Origin: Calocera cornea HHB12733
Taxonomy: Eukaryota; Basidiomycota; Dacrymycetes; Dacrymycetales; Dacrymycetaceae
Direction: 5' to 3'
Assembly (NCBI GenBank): GCA_001632435.1
Contig: KV424038.1
Coordinates: 2,388-66,387 of the forward strand
DNA length: 64,000 bases
Positions within the stretch are counted from its first letter, which is position 1. Every line of letters begins with the position of its first letter. Below the pieces are notes generated by a model. That model did not search any database. It saw nothing but the letters and a program-made list of their open reading frames with translations, and had not been told where the DNA came from. A program made the position numbers and the translations under genes. Below are positions 10,933 through 22,504 of this stretch, piece after piece.

Positions 10933-13900
10933 ATGTCAGAGGGCTCAAGGTGAGAACTCCTAGTCAGGTCGAGCCAGGATATATGCTGATGTGTAATGCT
11001 GATACAGAATACGAGAGTCCTGGCTGCAGGCCCTTGCAGACGCTCAAACCCGGTTCCGCTCACTCCTGAGCGCCCCACCCACCGACTGGAAGCGTGTACC
11101 TCTGAACCAAGCACCTGCTAAACATGATGGTGCTGTTCAATACTCGAACAAAGGAAAGAACCGCCCCGGAACGACGCTCTCGGATGTTGCTGTACATCGC
11201 CGGCAAGGGAAGGATGGAGAGGTGTACAGGGCCATGTTGGATGTATTCACCGACGATGGAGCGTTGCTGGATCCGGACAATTGGAAGGCCATCTTGCAGA
11301 CACCAGAGCTGAGAAAGAGCTGGGATCCCATAGTGGATGGCTCGCACCTTGTGGAGCTCCTGGACCCCGATACCCGAATATCCAAGACAGAGTTCAAGCT
11401 GGGATGGCCCGCAAAGTAAGCAGTGGTGGAAGCATACACGTTGTTACTGCAGCTTACGCGCGGCTTAGCCCTCGGGATGCCATTACCATCGCACGGATAT
11501 TCAGCGACTCCTCCGCTCTTATTGATGTCTCGACCTCCCTACCAAGGTCTTCTGATGACCCCGCCTATTTGCGACCCTCCCCACCTTACGTCCGCTCGAA
11601 TGTCCGTCTGTCCTCATGGTGCATTCAATTCATGCCCCCGACCTCCTCGCCCAGCGACCCTTCAAGCAAAGGTACCCTGTCTCAAAGAGTCCGCTTGACA
11701 TGCTTCTGGCAACACGACCTCAACGCTGTTTGGGGCATGGCCGGACTCGGCATCGGCCAACATCTGCCAATCCTCCTGCTGAGCCTGGTCGAAACTGTCC
11801 GACAGAAAGGAACCCGAATACCACGGTTTATTGGCTATGGGCTCGGCATCTCTATATTTTCTATTGTTTATGGAGAAGCTGGTAGAGAAGCCCTCGTGAT
11901 GGAATATGCCATAATACAACCAGAAGACGACGAGTTCGAAGTCGGTGGGCCGAAGGAGAAGTCCCTGGATGAGGTTCAATTGCAGAAGGAGAGGCGACGA
12001 CTCGAACGTACCGTGGAGCTTGGGCTGCCTTCCATGCATGGATGGGACCTTCAAGTTACAGTCAAGGCGCCGTCTGAGGAAACTGCTGCGGCGCCGTGGA
12101 TTGCGCAGGCCGGGAGAATAACTCAAGGTGGTTCCGGAGCCGAGTCCGGTCGACTGGTTTTCCGCATCGTTCACCCCCCTCCCCCAACGGACTCGATTGT
12201 CAGCGTGAAGTTGGTGGCGGAGCTGGCTGGAGGAGTTCCAGGCATCCGCGTAAATGGCATCCCGCGGGAGATTATGTCTTTCGAGTCACGCGATCCGGTC
12301 TCTTTCGGGATCAACAAGGAGGTGCTCGGAGACGTGTCAGATGTGCAAGCGATCAGCATACATACGATCAATACCGCCGATTCAGCTGATTCTGTCCCAA
12401 CAACGCAAGTAAGCAAACGTCCGATGGTGCAGACGGCGACCGAGCGACGACCAGCGGCTGAGAAATCCATCCTCAGCTTGGTTCGCCGAAATTACATCTA
12501 TTTCACGTCCCTGCTTCAAGAGCCAGAGGCCAAGTGGAAACCCGTCATAGAATCTCGAGGAGTCACCGTAACGCAGCTCGATTCGATCGATCCTACTTTA
12601 GTCGTTTATCGCGCCGCTGCAGTGTTTGTCGGCGTTACGTTATGGGATCTATTCAGCATGGTCGACACTCCTGGCACAAGGGCTCAGTGGGACAAGAGCT
12701 TCGATGATGCGACACTTCTGGAGGATGTCAATGAGTTGACTGACTTGTGGTACTGGAAGACAAAGGGAGTGTGGCCGGTCATGTAAGTGCTCGAACAAAC
12801 GACCCTACGTGAATCTGACGCGTTTACAGGCCTCGTGACACGACCTTGGTAAAGACGGCCTACAAGTCTTCCTCCTCTGTTCATGTGTTTGCATTCTCAA
12901 CGGAGGACACCAACCTCTTTCCATCTATTCCCCCCAGCGACCCAAACTTCATTCGAAGCCAAGTGGACTTACAGGGCTGGGCGATCGATGTTCTATCGCC
13001 TACGACTACACAGATCACATTGTTGGATCAGTCCGATCCCAAGGGATGGTCAAACAAGGCATATATCCCGCAACAGATGATTGCGACGCTGGCGGGTATG
13101 GGCGAATTCGCCATCAAACTCGGTAGCCCTCCTGTGATAGCTCGTTTAGGTGGAGCCCGAATAAGGGCAAGCCGATACGAGTTCGATAAGGGCTTGTTCC
13201 GCCTGGAATATGAAGGTTCCGAGCAGCGAAGGTCGTCCACACAACCCGTTGAAGCGGAGCGCCTGAAGGACACATCACCACTGGTCTCGTCGACAGGCGA
13301 AGAGCAGCCACCATCTGACGCACCCTCTGCAGCATTTGTCATCAACTCCCAACCGTTGGACACTATACCCAAGATTGAATGCGAAATTCGCATCGACGCC
13401 GACACTTGGGCGTCACATGTTGAGATTGTGATTGATCCACCCCCGCAGACAGTGTCCTGCCTGAGGCGGCACAGGTTGGCTCCAGAGGGAGGCGGTCTCT
13501 GGCTGACCATCGAGCATGATGCGATCATGGTGGGAGAAGAGCGAATATTGGCCCAGATCAGGAAAGTGCCTGGATCCATTCGAGAAAAAGCCGTCGTAAC
13601 TGTCAATGGTGCCAAAGTCAAAGTCGACATCAATGCTTTGCCTGAGGCGGAGATCAAATCGCGATCGCGTCAAAAGCGTGTCAAGCCGCTTCGAATGCCA
13701 CTAGACCAGCCCCCAGTCCCTGGCTTTGTGCGGAGGCGACGAATGGACACTGAGGACAGTGACATGAACGGGTTCGAGGCACTTTCACCAAGAGGACGAT
13801 ATACTAGGATGTCCATGCAACCATTCGCGAGCCCTGTCGCCAGGTGGTTTACCATGGCCGTTGAACAAGCAAGCAGCACAACCTCGGCGGCGGCGGCGGC

Positions 13901-16478
13901 TGCATCTGCAGCCATGGGACCCACACCGGCTTCATTGCTGAAGAATGATTCCGGAGCTGCGACGGTGCCTATGCGTGCGGTTTTGGGCGCACTCTCTACG
14001 CTACAAAGACTCCAGACGATACCAGTCTCGAACTGGATCAGCGTTAGTGACAAGGACGGATTTTCTGTCTCTCGCCGGATCTTCGATGACGTTTCTCCCA
14101 CAATTCCAATGTATCGCGCGGAGAAGGTCATTGAAGGTGTTTCCGCTGAGGATGTCGCCAACCTCGTTATCGACCTTTCTTGTCGAAAAAAGTGGGATGA
14201 CCGGCTCGACTCCTCTATGATGCTGGAAGAATATGGTTACGGGTGCTCAACGGCATTTATGACTATGCGCACAACATTTCCCTTCCAAAATCGAGGGTTC
14301 TACGTGGCCTCCATCACCGGACGAACACCATCCGGCCAGCGAAGGAGTGAATTGGATGGAAACGGCACACCGGCCAGCAACGGATGGGTATCTGCCGATG
14401 CGGTATCGATGATCTATCACGCGACAGCGTCGTTCCCAGAGTCTGCTCTCACATCGCACCTATCGGCAGCCAAAATCAATCATTCCAAGCTGTCCATCGG
14501 GCACATACATTTGCAGGGATGGGTCATGGAAACGTTGGATCCGTATACGACCGAGAACTACACTATCCCCTCGACACGTGTCATACAGTTCAGTGCAATC
14601 GACTTTGCCGGCTCACTGCCGCTTGCTGCAAATGGCATGTTGAACTCTGCATTGCCCCAAAGCATCCTGGCGATACAGAGGACACTGAGGGCTCAACCAC
14701 CGGTTCCATCATTGCGGTGGCCTGCAAGAGCTGTGTCAGTGGTGCGGGACGACGAAATGGACGGTCTGGATTGGCTATTAGATGTGTTCGATGATCAGCG
14801 CAAGTTGATCAGTCACACATTTTCTGCAACTACAAAGACTTTCGAAACACGCGTCGTGGTCAAGCCTCGCCGAACTGGTCCTGCCACGAGACCCTCAACT
14901 CCCTTTGACAAGGACAAAACACCGACAATGCCTACCGCGAAGCTCGCTGAGATGGGCACTCCTAGCAGAGCCGGCAATGAGGACGTATCTCCCAAGACGA
15001 CCTCAGTGCCATTCCCTGCATCAGCCTCACTTTCCGCTAACGGTTCCGCATCCGACGGTGGAAGTGTGAGGCTACCTAGAGGCCACATACGGACATCCTC
15101 GCTCACGGCCAGGTCATTGTCACTGTCTTCCCCGTTGCCCCGCTCAAGACTGGTCTCCTCCGCCAGGCCGACTTCAGTCAATGTTCCAAAAACGTTGGCA
15201 CACGCCGACTTCGTGATAGGAGAGCTACTGCTCTATCCGGATCTATATGAATCGGCTTATCGTATCGAAGTAGGCTACGAGCTACTTCCTGCGCCGGGTA
15301 CCTCTAAGCCTCTGGATCTAACGCTCAAATCAACCGATTCGATGCCGCCGGAGCTACAGGTTCGTGCTGCGGTGTATACTTTACCTCCCTCTGCCCTTCA
15401 CTCCCATGGCATGGATTTGACGATGGCAACGCCCCCAACAAAGCATCTCCTGCGCTTCACGCTACCTACCGCAGCATACTACGCAGCAGTCTCGGACCCT
15501 CTCAGTATTGACGATCCCGATGGACACAGTTTGGAGTTACCCACATGGCTGAAGGACCTTGAGGAAAGGAGTGCTGTCGTAACGATCACAATCACCGGAA
15601 ATGACTCGGGGGAGGAGAAAGAGATACTGTTTTCCGGAAAGCCGGTGACAGTGTTGGGAGAAAAGGAATCGGTGGATGTCTTCGGAACGGAGGAGCTTGA
15701 GGATAATCGCATTGAAAAGCTAGCCAAGCTGCGCAGGTCCGTGCTTATGGCTCACTTTGCAGCAAATAAACTGAACCGTGATTTCAGAGGTTCTGCGAGC
15801 GATGGGCAAATCATTCCCAAAGAGCTCCGACAACCCATTGCGGTTGCTATGCCATTTGTTGACGACGACGCGGTTGCTGCGGAGGCGGTTGCTGCGGATC
15901 CGTTGTCTGCCGATCCCGATGCTGAAGCGAGTCCTACGGATGCTGCCACGCAGGATGCTACTGCAGTGGGTGATGTCTGTCTAATGAACTGCTGCCCAAA
16001 CTAACCATCAAAACAGACCGTGGATGGTGTGGACCCCAAGCGGATCGGGCAAGCGAGCTTGCTGGGATTTTTCAGCACAAACAATCTCATGCGCCTCACG
16101 CCAAACATTACGATGCCGTCATTTATTTCGTCTCCTCTGCCGACTCGGCCAGGGACACCGTCAAAGGGCCCTCGACCTGCAGCGTCGCGCCAAACATCAA
16201 GATCGGCACCTTTGGTTGGCTCGTGGGAGCACACAATTCATCATCAGCAGTTCAGCTTGAAGGTGGTGATCGTCACCGCGCTAATCGCGTTCCTGCTCGG
16301 CTCTCTCATACGATCCCTCCTGTCCCCTGCCGATTTCATGTTCTACCCATCACGAAACCAGAACGAGTCCCTGCGAGGAGAAGACGGGGGGTGGCGCGAG
16401 GTGAGGCGGCTCGTGGAGGTGAAATGGATTCTCTGGGGATGGGATGCGGTCATCTTCGCGGTCGTGCGCCGGCACTAA
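10933..16478 (+). CDS. Large START-domain lipid-binding protein with C-terminal membrane anchor
   Basis: Five exons: 10933-10949, 11008-11415, 11469-12782, 12830-15965, 16017-16478; 1778 aa. The start exon is only 17 nt (MSEGS). Three START-like modules are seen: about 20-240 (WKAILQTPELRKSWDP, GWPANPRDAITIAR), about 480-680 (WKPVIESRGVTV, WDLFSMVDTPGTRAQWD, DPKGWSNKAYIPQQM) and about 970-1200 (DGFSVSRRIFDDVSP, LVIDLSCRKKWDDRLDSS, VIQFSAIDFAGSLP). Ser/Thr-rich linkers follow. One hydrophobic helix near 1705-1728 (VVIVTALIAFLLGSLIRSLL) is a C-terminal anchor, with about 50 residues after it. START domains bind sterols or phospholipids, so a role in lipid transfer or sensing at a membrane is likely but inferred. 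The last-but-one splice uses donor GTGGGT at 15966; other donors break the frame. Confidence 0.85.
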
Positions 16479-17923
16479 CGTGGGCCGAGCGGGTACCCGT
16501 GCGGGCCGGCGACGTTCTGTGCATTCGGTAGACCATGCGCCAGGGAACGTTCGTTTGGCTTCCCGAACGCTCCTGCGGCTGCTTTTGACGGGGTTCTTAT
16601 CTCTCACGAATCTTATACCCGGACTGTGTGTTTCCTCCGTGCACTGTTAATCGCCAATCACTCCATGGATATTATGCACTCTGCATTCACTGTATGATAG
16701 TCACGCTAATGGAACATCTCATGATAATGACCAGGACGGCCGGGTGATCTAGGGAGGATCGAAGCCATGTTGGTTGCTGTTACGAGATTCCGGTTTCTCC
16801 TGCTTTCCGACGTGGCTGGTCGTGGCGCTCCGAACGGCCTAAGCGAAATTGAGTCCGGTCCAAGAATCTGGGGTCGAGCGCGGGTGCAAAACTGAAAAGC
16901 CGCCCGGCCAGTCGCCCGGCGCGGCCAGCACATCACGGTGCGCCTGGGCGTGCGCGTGGAAATCTGAGCTGTGTCTGGGGGCTCTGCGCGAAGGCGCTTG
17001 CTTTTGGATGTGGTCTACGCGGGCTGGGCAAGAGTGCTCCCAGGCGCTGCAAGGCCCGTCGTTAGGCATTTAAACATTTGGATATTGGCAAGGGGGTGGT
17101 CGTGCGCGTACGTGGGGCGGGAGACAGCGGCGTGGGACGGAATGTGTCTCTGGGTCGTATAGCACGACACGATGCAGTGCAGGATGAAGAGCGCGTTATC
17201 TAGATGGACAAGCTCGGGGCCAGCGGGAGCACCGAGGGATTGCGCCCAGGGCGGGCACCGCGACGGGAGCGCCTGGGGGTCATTGTTAGCGTAAAGTTTC
17301 CCTCCGAGGGCCCCCGCCCCTTGCCTGCCCGCCAAGGTTAACGTTGGGCAGCGGGGGACGTTGGTTGGCACGCGGGGGGCGAGTAAGCAGGCGAAAACAG
17401 GCGTGCGGTCAGGCGGTTTGGGTTGTGGTCACCGGGGCTGATGGTGGATGGCCACTGGGTTCCCGCATCCCACCCTGGCCCTAGTGATTCCCCGGGAGTT
17501 GACCACACAACCCCGGGTCCGTGCAAAGGCAGGCGCTGATCAGGGAACTCCTATCAAAAGCCGGCAGACCAAGCATCGCCGTCTCCTTGCCGGGCGGGGA
17601 CAGAGTGCAAGCTAGCTTCTTGCCCCTCTTTGCAGATTATTGCGGCTCTCCCCCGCGCAAAACCCCCTATCGTGTACTATCGCGACGGCGGCTCGCGGGC
17701 CCCACAGCCTCTCGAAAGTGCAAAGGCAGGGTCTGCACTCCCCCGAAAGGCGGGTCGAAGTCAGACGGCATCGCAGCCGCCATCTGGAACGGCGCACGTA
17801 CGAGAGGGCCGGCCTTAGACTTGCTCCCTGTGCCCGACCCCCAGAACCCGCTCTTCCTTTGTTGCGTTACGGGGGCATCCATCCCCTACCGAGGCCAAAC
17901 CTACTGCAACACTCGCTCGTCGC

Positions 17924-17955
<32 letters not shown>

Positions 17956-18572
17956 CGCACGCTACATACCCACGCACGCTGCATACATCCTCCCCGCGCG
18001 CGAATTCGTTGGCCAGCTTCCCTCGCGCCGCCCCTCCAATCGCCCCCTTCCATCATCCCGTCATCCCATTCCGCGGCAGCGCGGCCACGTTCTTCCCTCG
18101 CCCTCCTCGCTCTCCCGCCCCTTCTCGCACCTCCCTCCCCATCCATCTCCCGTCCCCTCTTCGCACACCGACCATCCCCGCACCGGCCTCACCCTCAGCA
18201 AAACGGCGACAGCGACACATCGGCCTACACGATCCACCCACCATCCACCCCCGTCCGTCCGCCCGCTGCCCCCCTTCGTCCACCGACGACGGGCGGTTGG
18301 AGCCAACACAGCCGATCACCCTCAGTGCCACCGCTTCCTCCTAGCCAGCAGGACGCGCCAATCTCGCACCGGTCCCTCCGACGCACTGCACCCCTCCTCG
18401 ACTCGCCTCGTCTCTCGTCCTCTCTTCCGTTCTTCTTTGTCACTCTCGGCCCCATCGCGGTCGGCCCTCCGCTCCGCATACATCGCAAACAACACTTGAC
18501 ATTGTCTCACTGGCTTGACGTGCTCCTCAATCTCGGTGCAATCGTAGCAATCCTTCCGTCCCCCCAGCCTCC
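16479..18572. other. 2.1-kb intergenic region with long C/T-rich leader
   Basis: No supported gene. About 17980-18570 is strongly C/T-rich on the plus strand, as expected for the promoter and long 5' leader of the LisH gene. Long leaders are common for Flo8-type regulators. Open frames crossing this region are a by-product of the skewed composition. Confidence 0.6.
17925..17954. repeat. (AAGC)n microsatellite
   Basis: About seven and a half copies of the tetranucleotide. Confidence 0.9.
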
Positions 18573-21500
18573 ATGGCGCATCCCCAGCCCAACGGCGTCG
18601 TCGTACTCCCGCACCCGACGGCGCCCGGCCCCCCTCCCGGTCTGCAGCACATGGGACCGCCGCACCATCAGCCACACCAGCACCAGCACCAACAGCAACA
18701 GCACAACAGCATGCCGCCACCGCCGGCCCCGTACCATCACCAGCACCACAACCCCCTCGCGGCGATGGGCCCCCTCCAGGAGATCAATATCGGCAGCATG
18801 CCCTTGCCGCTGGGTCCCATGGTGCACCCGAACCAGATCACGGACGAGGACATGTGGACCCGAGATACCTCGTGCGTACCTCATTGTCACTTCGGTTTGT
18901 TTGACCCCCGCGCTAATCGGCTCCTTGAACTTAGCCTCTCCCTCCACCGCTACATCGACGACTACCTCAGGAAGCGCAATTATCACAGGACAGCGGACGT
19001 GTTCGTGGAGGAGAGTGACTTGGCCTCCCAGCTTGACGGGCTTTCTGCCACCCCGAACCTTCAGACGCCGCAGGGGCTGCTGTACGAGTGCGTGCCCCGC
19101 TTATCCCGCACATCCGCACCGCAATTGACGCTTGCGATCTTTTTCAGATGGTGGCAGGTGTTTTGGAGAGCGCTCGAGTCCCGCGATGCGACGCGATTCG
19201 CGGAGATGACGGCCATCCGTAACGTGAGTCGTCCCGGATTCCGTCCAGTATGTAGCGCTAATGTGTACATGGGACTGCAATAGTACACTGCCCATGTTTC
19301 CGAACAAGCGAAAGAGCGCGGTCTGCGCATGCCGTTCGAGGGCCCGCCGCACATCCCGGCAAAATGGGTCATCGACCAGTTCCCCCCGCCCCGCGAAAAG
19401 CCCGGCGAGCGTCCCGCACCCGGTGGCGAGTCCATGTCCCACGGGCCGATGCACCAGGAGCAGCCACCGCAGTCGCAGAGCGCACGGATCCCGCCACAGA
19501 ACCTTATGGGCCCGCCCGGGCTCGTCCGCCAGGCTCCCCAGCAGATGACGACGATGGGCCCGCCGCCGCAGCCGATGGTCCAGCGGACCCCGTCTGCCGG
19601 CCCGTCCAACCTCCCCGCTCCGACCCCGCAGATCCAGTCCCAGCAGTATCAGCTTCTTCCCGGCCGGTCTCCCACTCCGCGTAATCCCCAGCAGCAGCCG
19701 ACGCCTCAGCAGCAAGCTCAGCAGGCTCAGCAGCAGGCTCAGCAGCAGGCTCAGCAGCAGCAACAGGCGCAACAGCAGGCACAGGCTCAGGCACAGGCAG
19801 CTCAGCAGCAGGCACAGGCACAGGCTCAACAGCAGGCGCAGCAACAACATCAGGCACAACAGCAGGCTCACCATCAGGCGCAACAGCAGGCGCAGGCACA
19901 ACAGCAGGCACAGCAGCAACAGCAACAACAACAACAACAGCAGCAGGCACAGGCACAGGCACAACAGCAGGCACAGGCACAACAGCAGGCACAGGCACAA
20001 CAGCAGCAACAGCCCTTTCCCTTTCCTCCTCAACCTGGCCAACCAGGTGGGCCAGTTCCGTATCCCGTGAACCAGCCCGGCCAGCCTCAACGCCAGCAAG
20101 GCCGAGCACCCCCACCTCCGCACCTGCCAATGCCGCCCAACCCGATGCAGGGCCAGATTAACGGCGGGTTCGTGCCCAACGGGGCCGGGCCGTTCGCCGC
20201 CGCGGGCCAGCAGCAGCCCCAGAAGGAGCTCCCCCCGAGCGTCTCGCTCGAGGCGTGGAATATTATTGTGGAGAGGGCGGGGATTCCAGGGAAATTCCCC
20301 AGCCAGATCCAGGATGAGCAGATGAAGGTGTGTTTGGCATTGTTTCGTTCTGGATGGGGGCTGACAGGGTTGGCAGAATCGGTTATTGGGCGAAGCGATG
20401 ATGGAACAGCAAGGACGACACGGACAACAACCACATATGCAGCAGCAGCCACAGCAGGGCATGCCCGGCCGCCCATTTCCTCCGATGGGCATGCAGCCGC
20501 AGCCGCCTGCACCGGGGCAGCCAATGCAGCCCCAACTTACTGGCCCAGGCCAGCAGCAGATGCGCATGCAGATGCAACAAAACCCTGCTATGCAGGGACA
20601 ACCGGGGGCGCGCCCTCCCACGCCGTCCTCCATGGCGCGTTTGGGGCCCCAGCAGGGCATGCCACCGCAGTTCGCGAGACCGTAAGATGATTTTCGTCCT
20701 AAGGGGGATGTAGTCTAACAAGTGCTCTTCAGACCGATGGCGGGTCAGCCGCAGATGGTCAACCTGAGTCCTGAGCACATACAGGCCATGAACGGCGGCA
20801 TGATGCCGCCTGGGATGCAGCCGGGCAATGTGCAGATGATGCAGCAAGGCATGCCTGGTGCTGGTCAGCCAACGCAGCAGCAGATGCAGCAAATGTTGGC
20901 ACAAAGGAATCTGCACCAGCGGTTGCTGGCGCAACAGGGGCAGGGATTCAACCCTGGCCCACCGCAGCCTGGTCAGCAGCAGCAGCAGCAGCAGCAGAGG
21001 ATGCCCACGTTCCAGGTGCAGACGCCTCAGCAGCCCCCGCAAGGTGCCATGCAGGGTGTGGGCATCGCCGGCGGCGTTCGCCACCTGCAATCTACCTCCC
21101 CCGTAGGTCCACCGGCTGGAAGTGGTGGTCAGTATTACTTATATCTGCAGAACGCGCCCTCGCCCGCGGACGAAACCTCTCCTCCGAACGCGAAGCGCGC
21201 AAGGCGTTCCACGCCGGACAAAAAGGGCAATGCCCCCGCGACGTTCTTGCCTCAGCCACCGCAAGGCTCCGTCATGATCTCGAACCAGGCCCAGATGACC
21301 CAAGGCATGCGAATGCCTTCGAACCCTGGGATGCCCGTTGGCGCGCCTGGTGGTCCTACTCCTCAGCCCGGGGTAAGTTACGCTCAGGCACACGACTTGG
21401 AGCAACGTCGTCTGATCAACGCACAACAGGCTGCGGCCCCTCCTAACCGTGGTCGTGGTCAGGCCAGAGGCGGTCAAGAAATGGCGGGCACCGAGGCCCC

Positions 21501-22101
21501 CGCACCGGCTTCTGCTCGCGGACAGAAGCGCAAGGCGGCGGATGAGAGCGGCCCGACGAACAATGGGCCTGCTGGATCCCAGAAGCAGGCGACTACAATG
21601 ACCGCGCAGACCCCGAACGGCGTCAAGACGTCGTCTCATAACAATTCTCCCGCCTTGAATCATGCCAGCAAGGACAACAAGACCCCGCCGGCAGAGAAAC
21701 CCACTCCTCCCTTGGTGCCTGGCCCAGGCAGCACTCCTAGCAACGCTCAGCCTGTGACACCGAAGCAGGACAACGTCAGTGGGGCGTTCGGGGAATTCAT
21801 CAATGGCGTGGCGCAGTTCGCTGGAACAAGCAGCTCTCTCTTCGGCCAGTCCGGCTCTTCACCTCGCAGCCTCTCTCAGCGCCTGAACGTTGAGCTACCC
21901 CTGGATGGGGCTGAAGTCATCGGTGGAGGATGGGATCAGACCCACATCAACGTTGCCGCGTCCAATGCCGACGCTTTCCAGTTCCTCGATGCGAGTGGCG
22001 GACAAGATGACGATGAAAACGGGTACCAGATGTACTTCAACTTTGACCAGGAGGAAGGTGCCAACTTCGATGAGCTCACCGATTTTGGCGTCCTAGGCTG
22101 A
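18573..22101 (+). CDS. LisH-domain transcriptional regulator (Flo8/SSDP-like), Q/A-rich
   Basis: Six exons: 18573-18871, 18935-19087, 19148-19223, 19284-20327, 20377-20681, 20733-22101; 1081 aa. The N-terminal 95 residues are His/Pro/Gln-rich. A LisH dimerisation motif lies at about 101-130 (LHRYIDDYLRKRNYHRTADVF), followed by the helical WWQVFWRALESRD segment typical of Flo8/Som1 and SSDP proteins. The middle carries an uninterrupted Gln/Ala tract (about 300-410), and the rest is Gln/Pro/Met/Gly-rich activation-like sequence, with a basic KRARRSTPDKKG patch near 790 and an acidic C-terminus (FNFDQEEGANFDELTDFG) that looks like an activation domain. Family members regulate filament formation and development. 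The first three introns are multiples of three and read through without stop, so intron retention would stay in frame. Target genes cannot be inferred. Confidence 0.85.
19680..20010 (+). repeat. CAG/GCA-rich tract encoding Gln-Ala
   Basis: Imperfect repeats of CAGCAG, GCACAG and CAACAG inside exon 4 of the LisH gene. Both Gln and Ala codons are mixed, so it is a cryptic rather than pure trinucleotide repeat. It should be length-variable between strains. Confidence 0.85.
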
Positions 22102-22504
22102 GCAAGCCTTGCGACCTCTGCAACGCCTTCCTCAAGACATATTCCACTGCACATGATTACCCGTCTTCTCATTCTCTTGGTCTAATGGTGGGCGCACATA
22201 GAGTGCCATTGGCTTGCATCTCCAGTCATGCCAGATTGTGTTCGACTCGTTTTATTTCTCTGACTCTGTTTGATTTGGTCCGCATCCCTTGGCCCATCGT
22301 GTCTGTACTTGGTCTACTGTATTTTCTAATGTATCTTGACGCGGGGCTTCCGCTTCTCCTCTCCATTTGACGCCTGCCCCGGAACGGATCCACCGCAAAT
22401 TAAGGCAACGTGGGACTCATGAATTAGCGTAAAGACCGTGCGTGATGTGATGCAGTATATACAGGATGCCACAAACCCAAGCGGAAATGGAAAGCAGTAT
22501 GGAG
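22102..22504. other. Convergent spacer
   Basis: 3' regions of the LisH gene (plus) and the BCS1-like gene (minus). Nothing else seen. Confidence 0.6.

Noticed and set aside
17521..19128. 535-codon plus-strand frame
   Set aside because: It crosses the C/T-rich leader and continues out of frame through the start of the LisH gene. Composition is Pro/Ser/Arg with no domain.
19101..20660. 519-codon minus-strand frame rich in Leu
   Set aside because: Antisense to the CAG/GCA tract of the LisH gene, giving a Leu/Cys run; not a real membrane protein.
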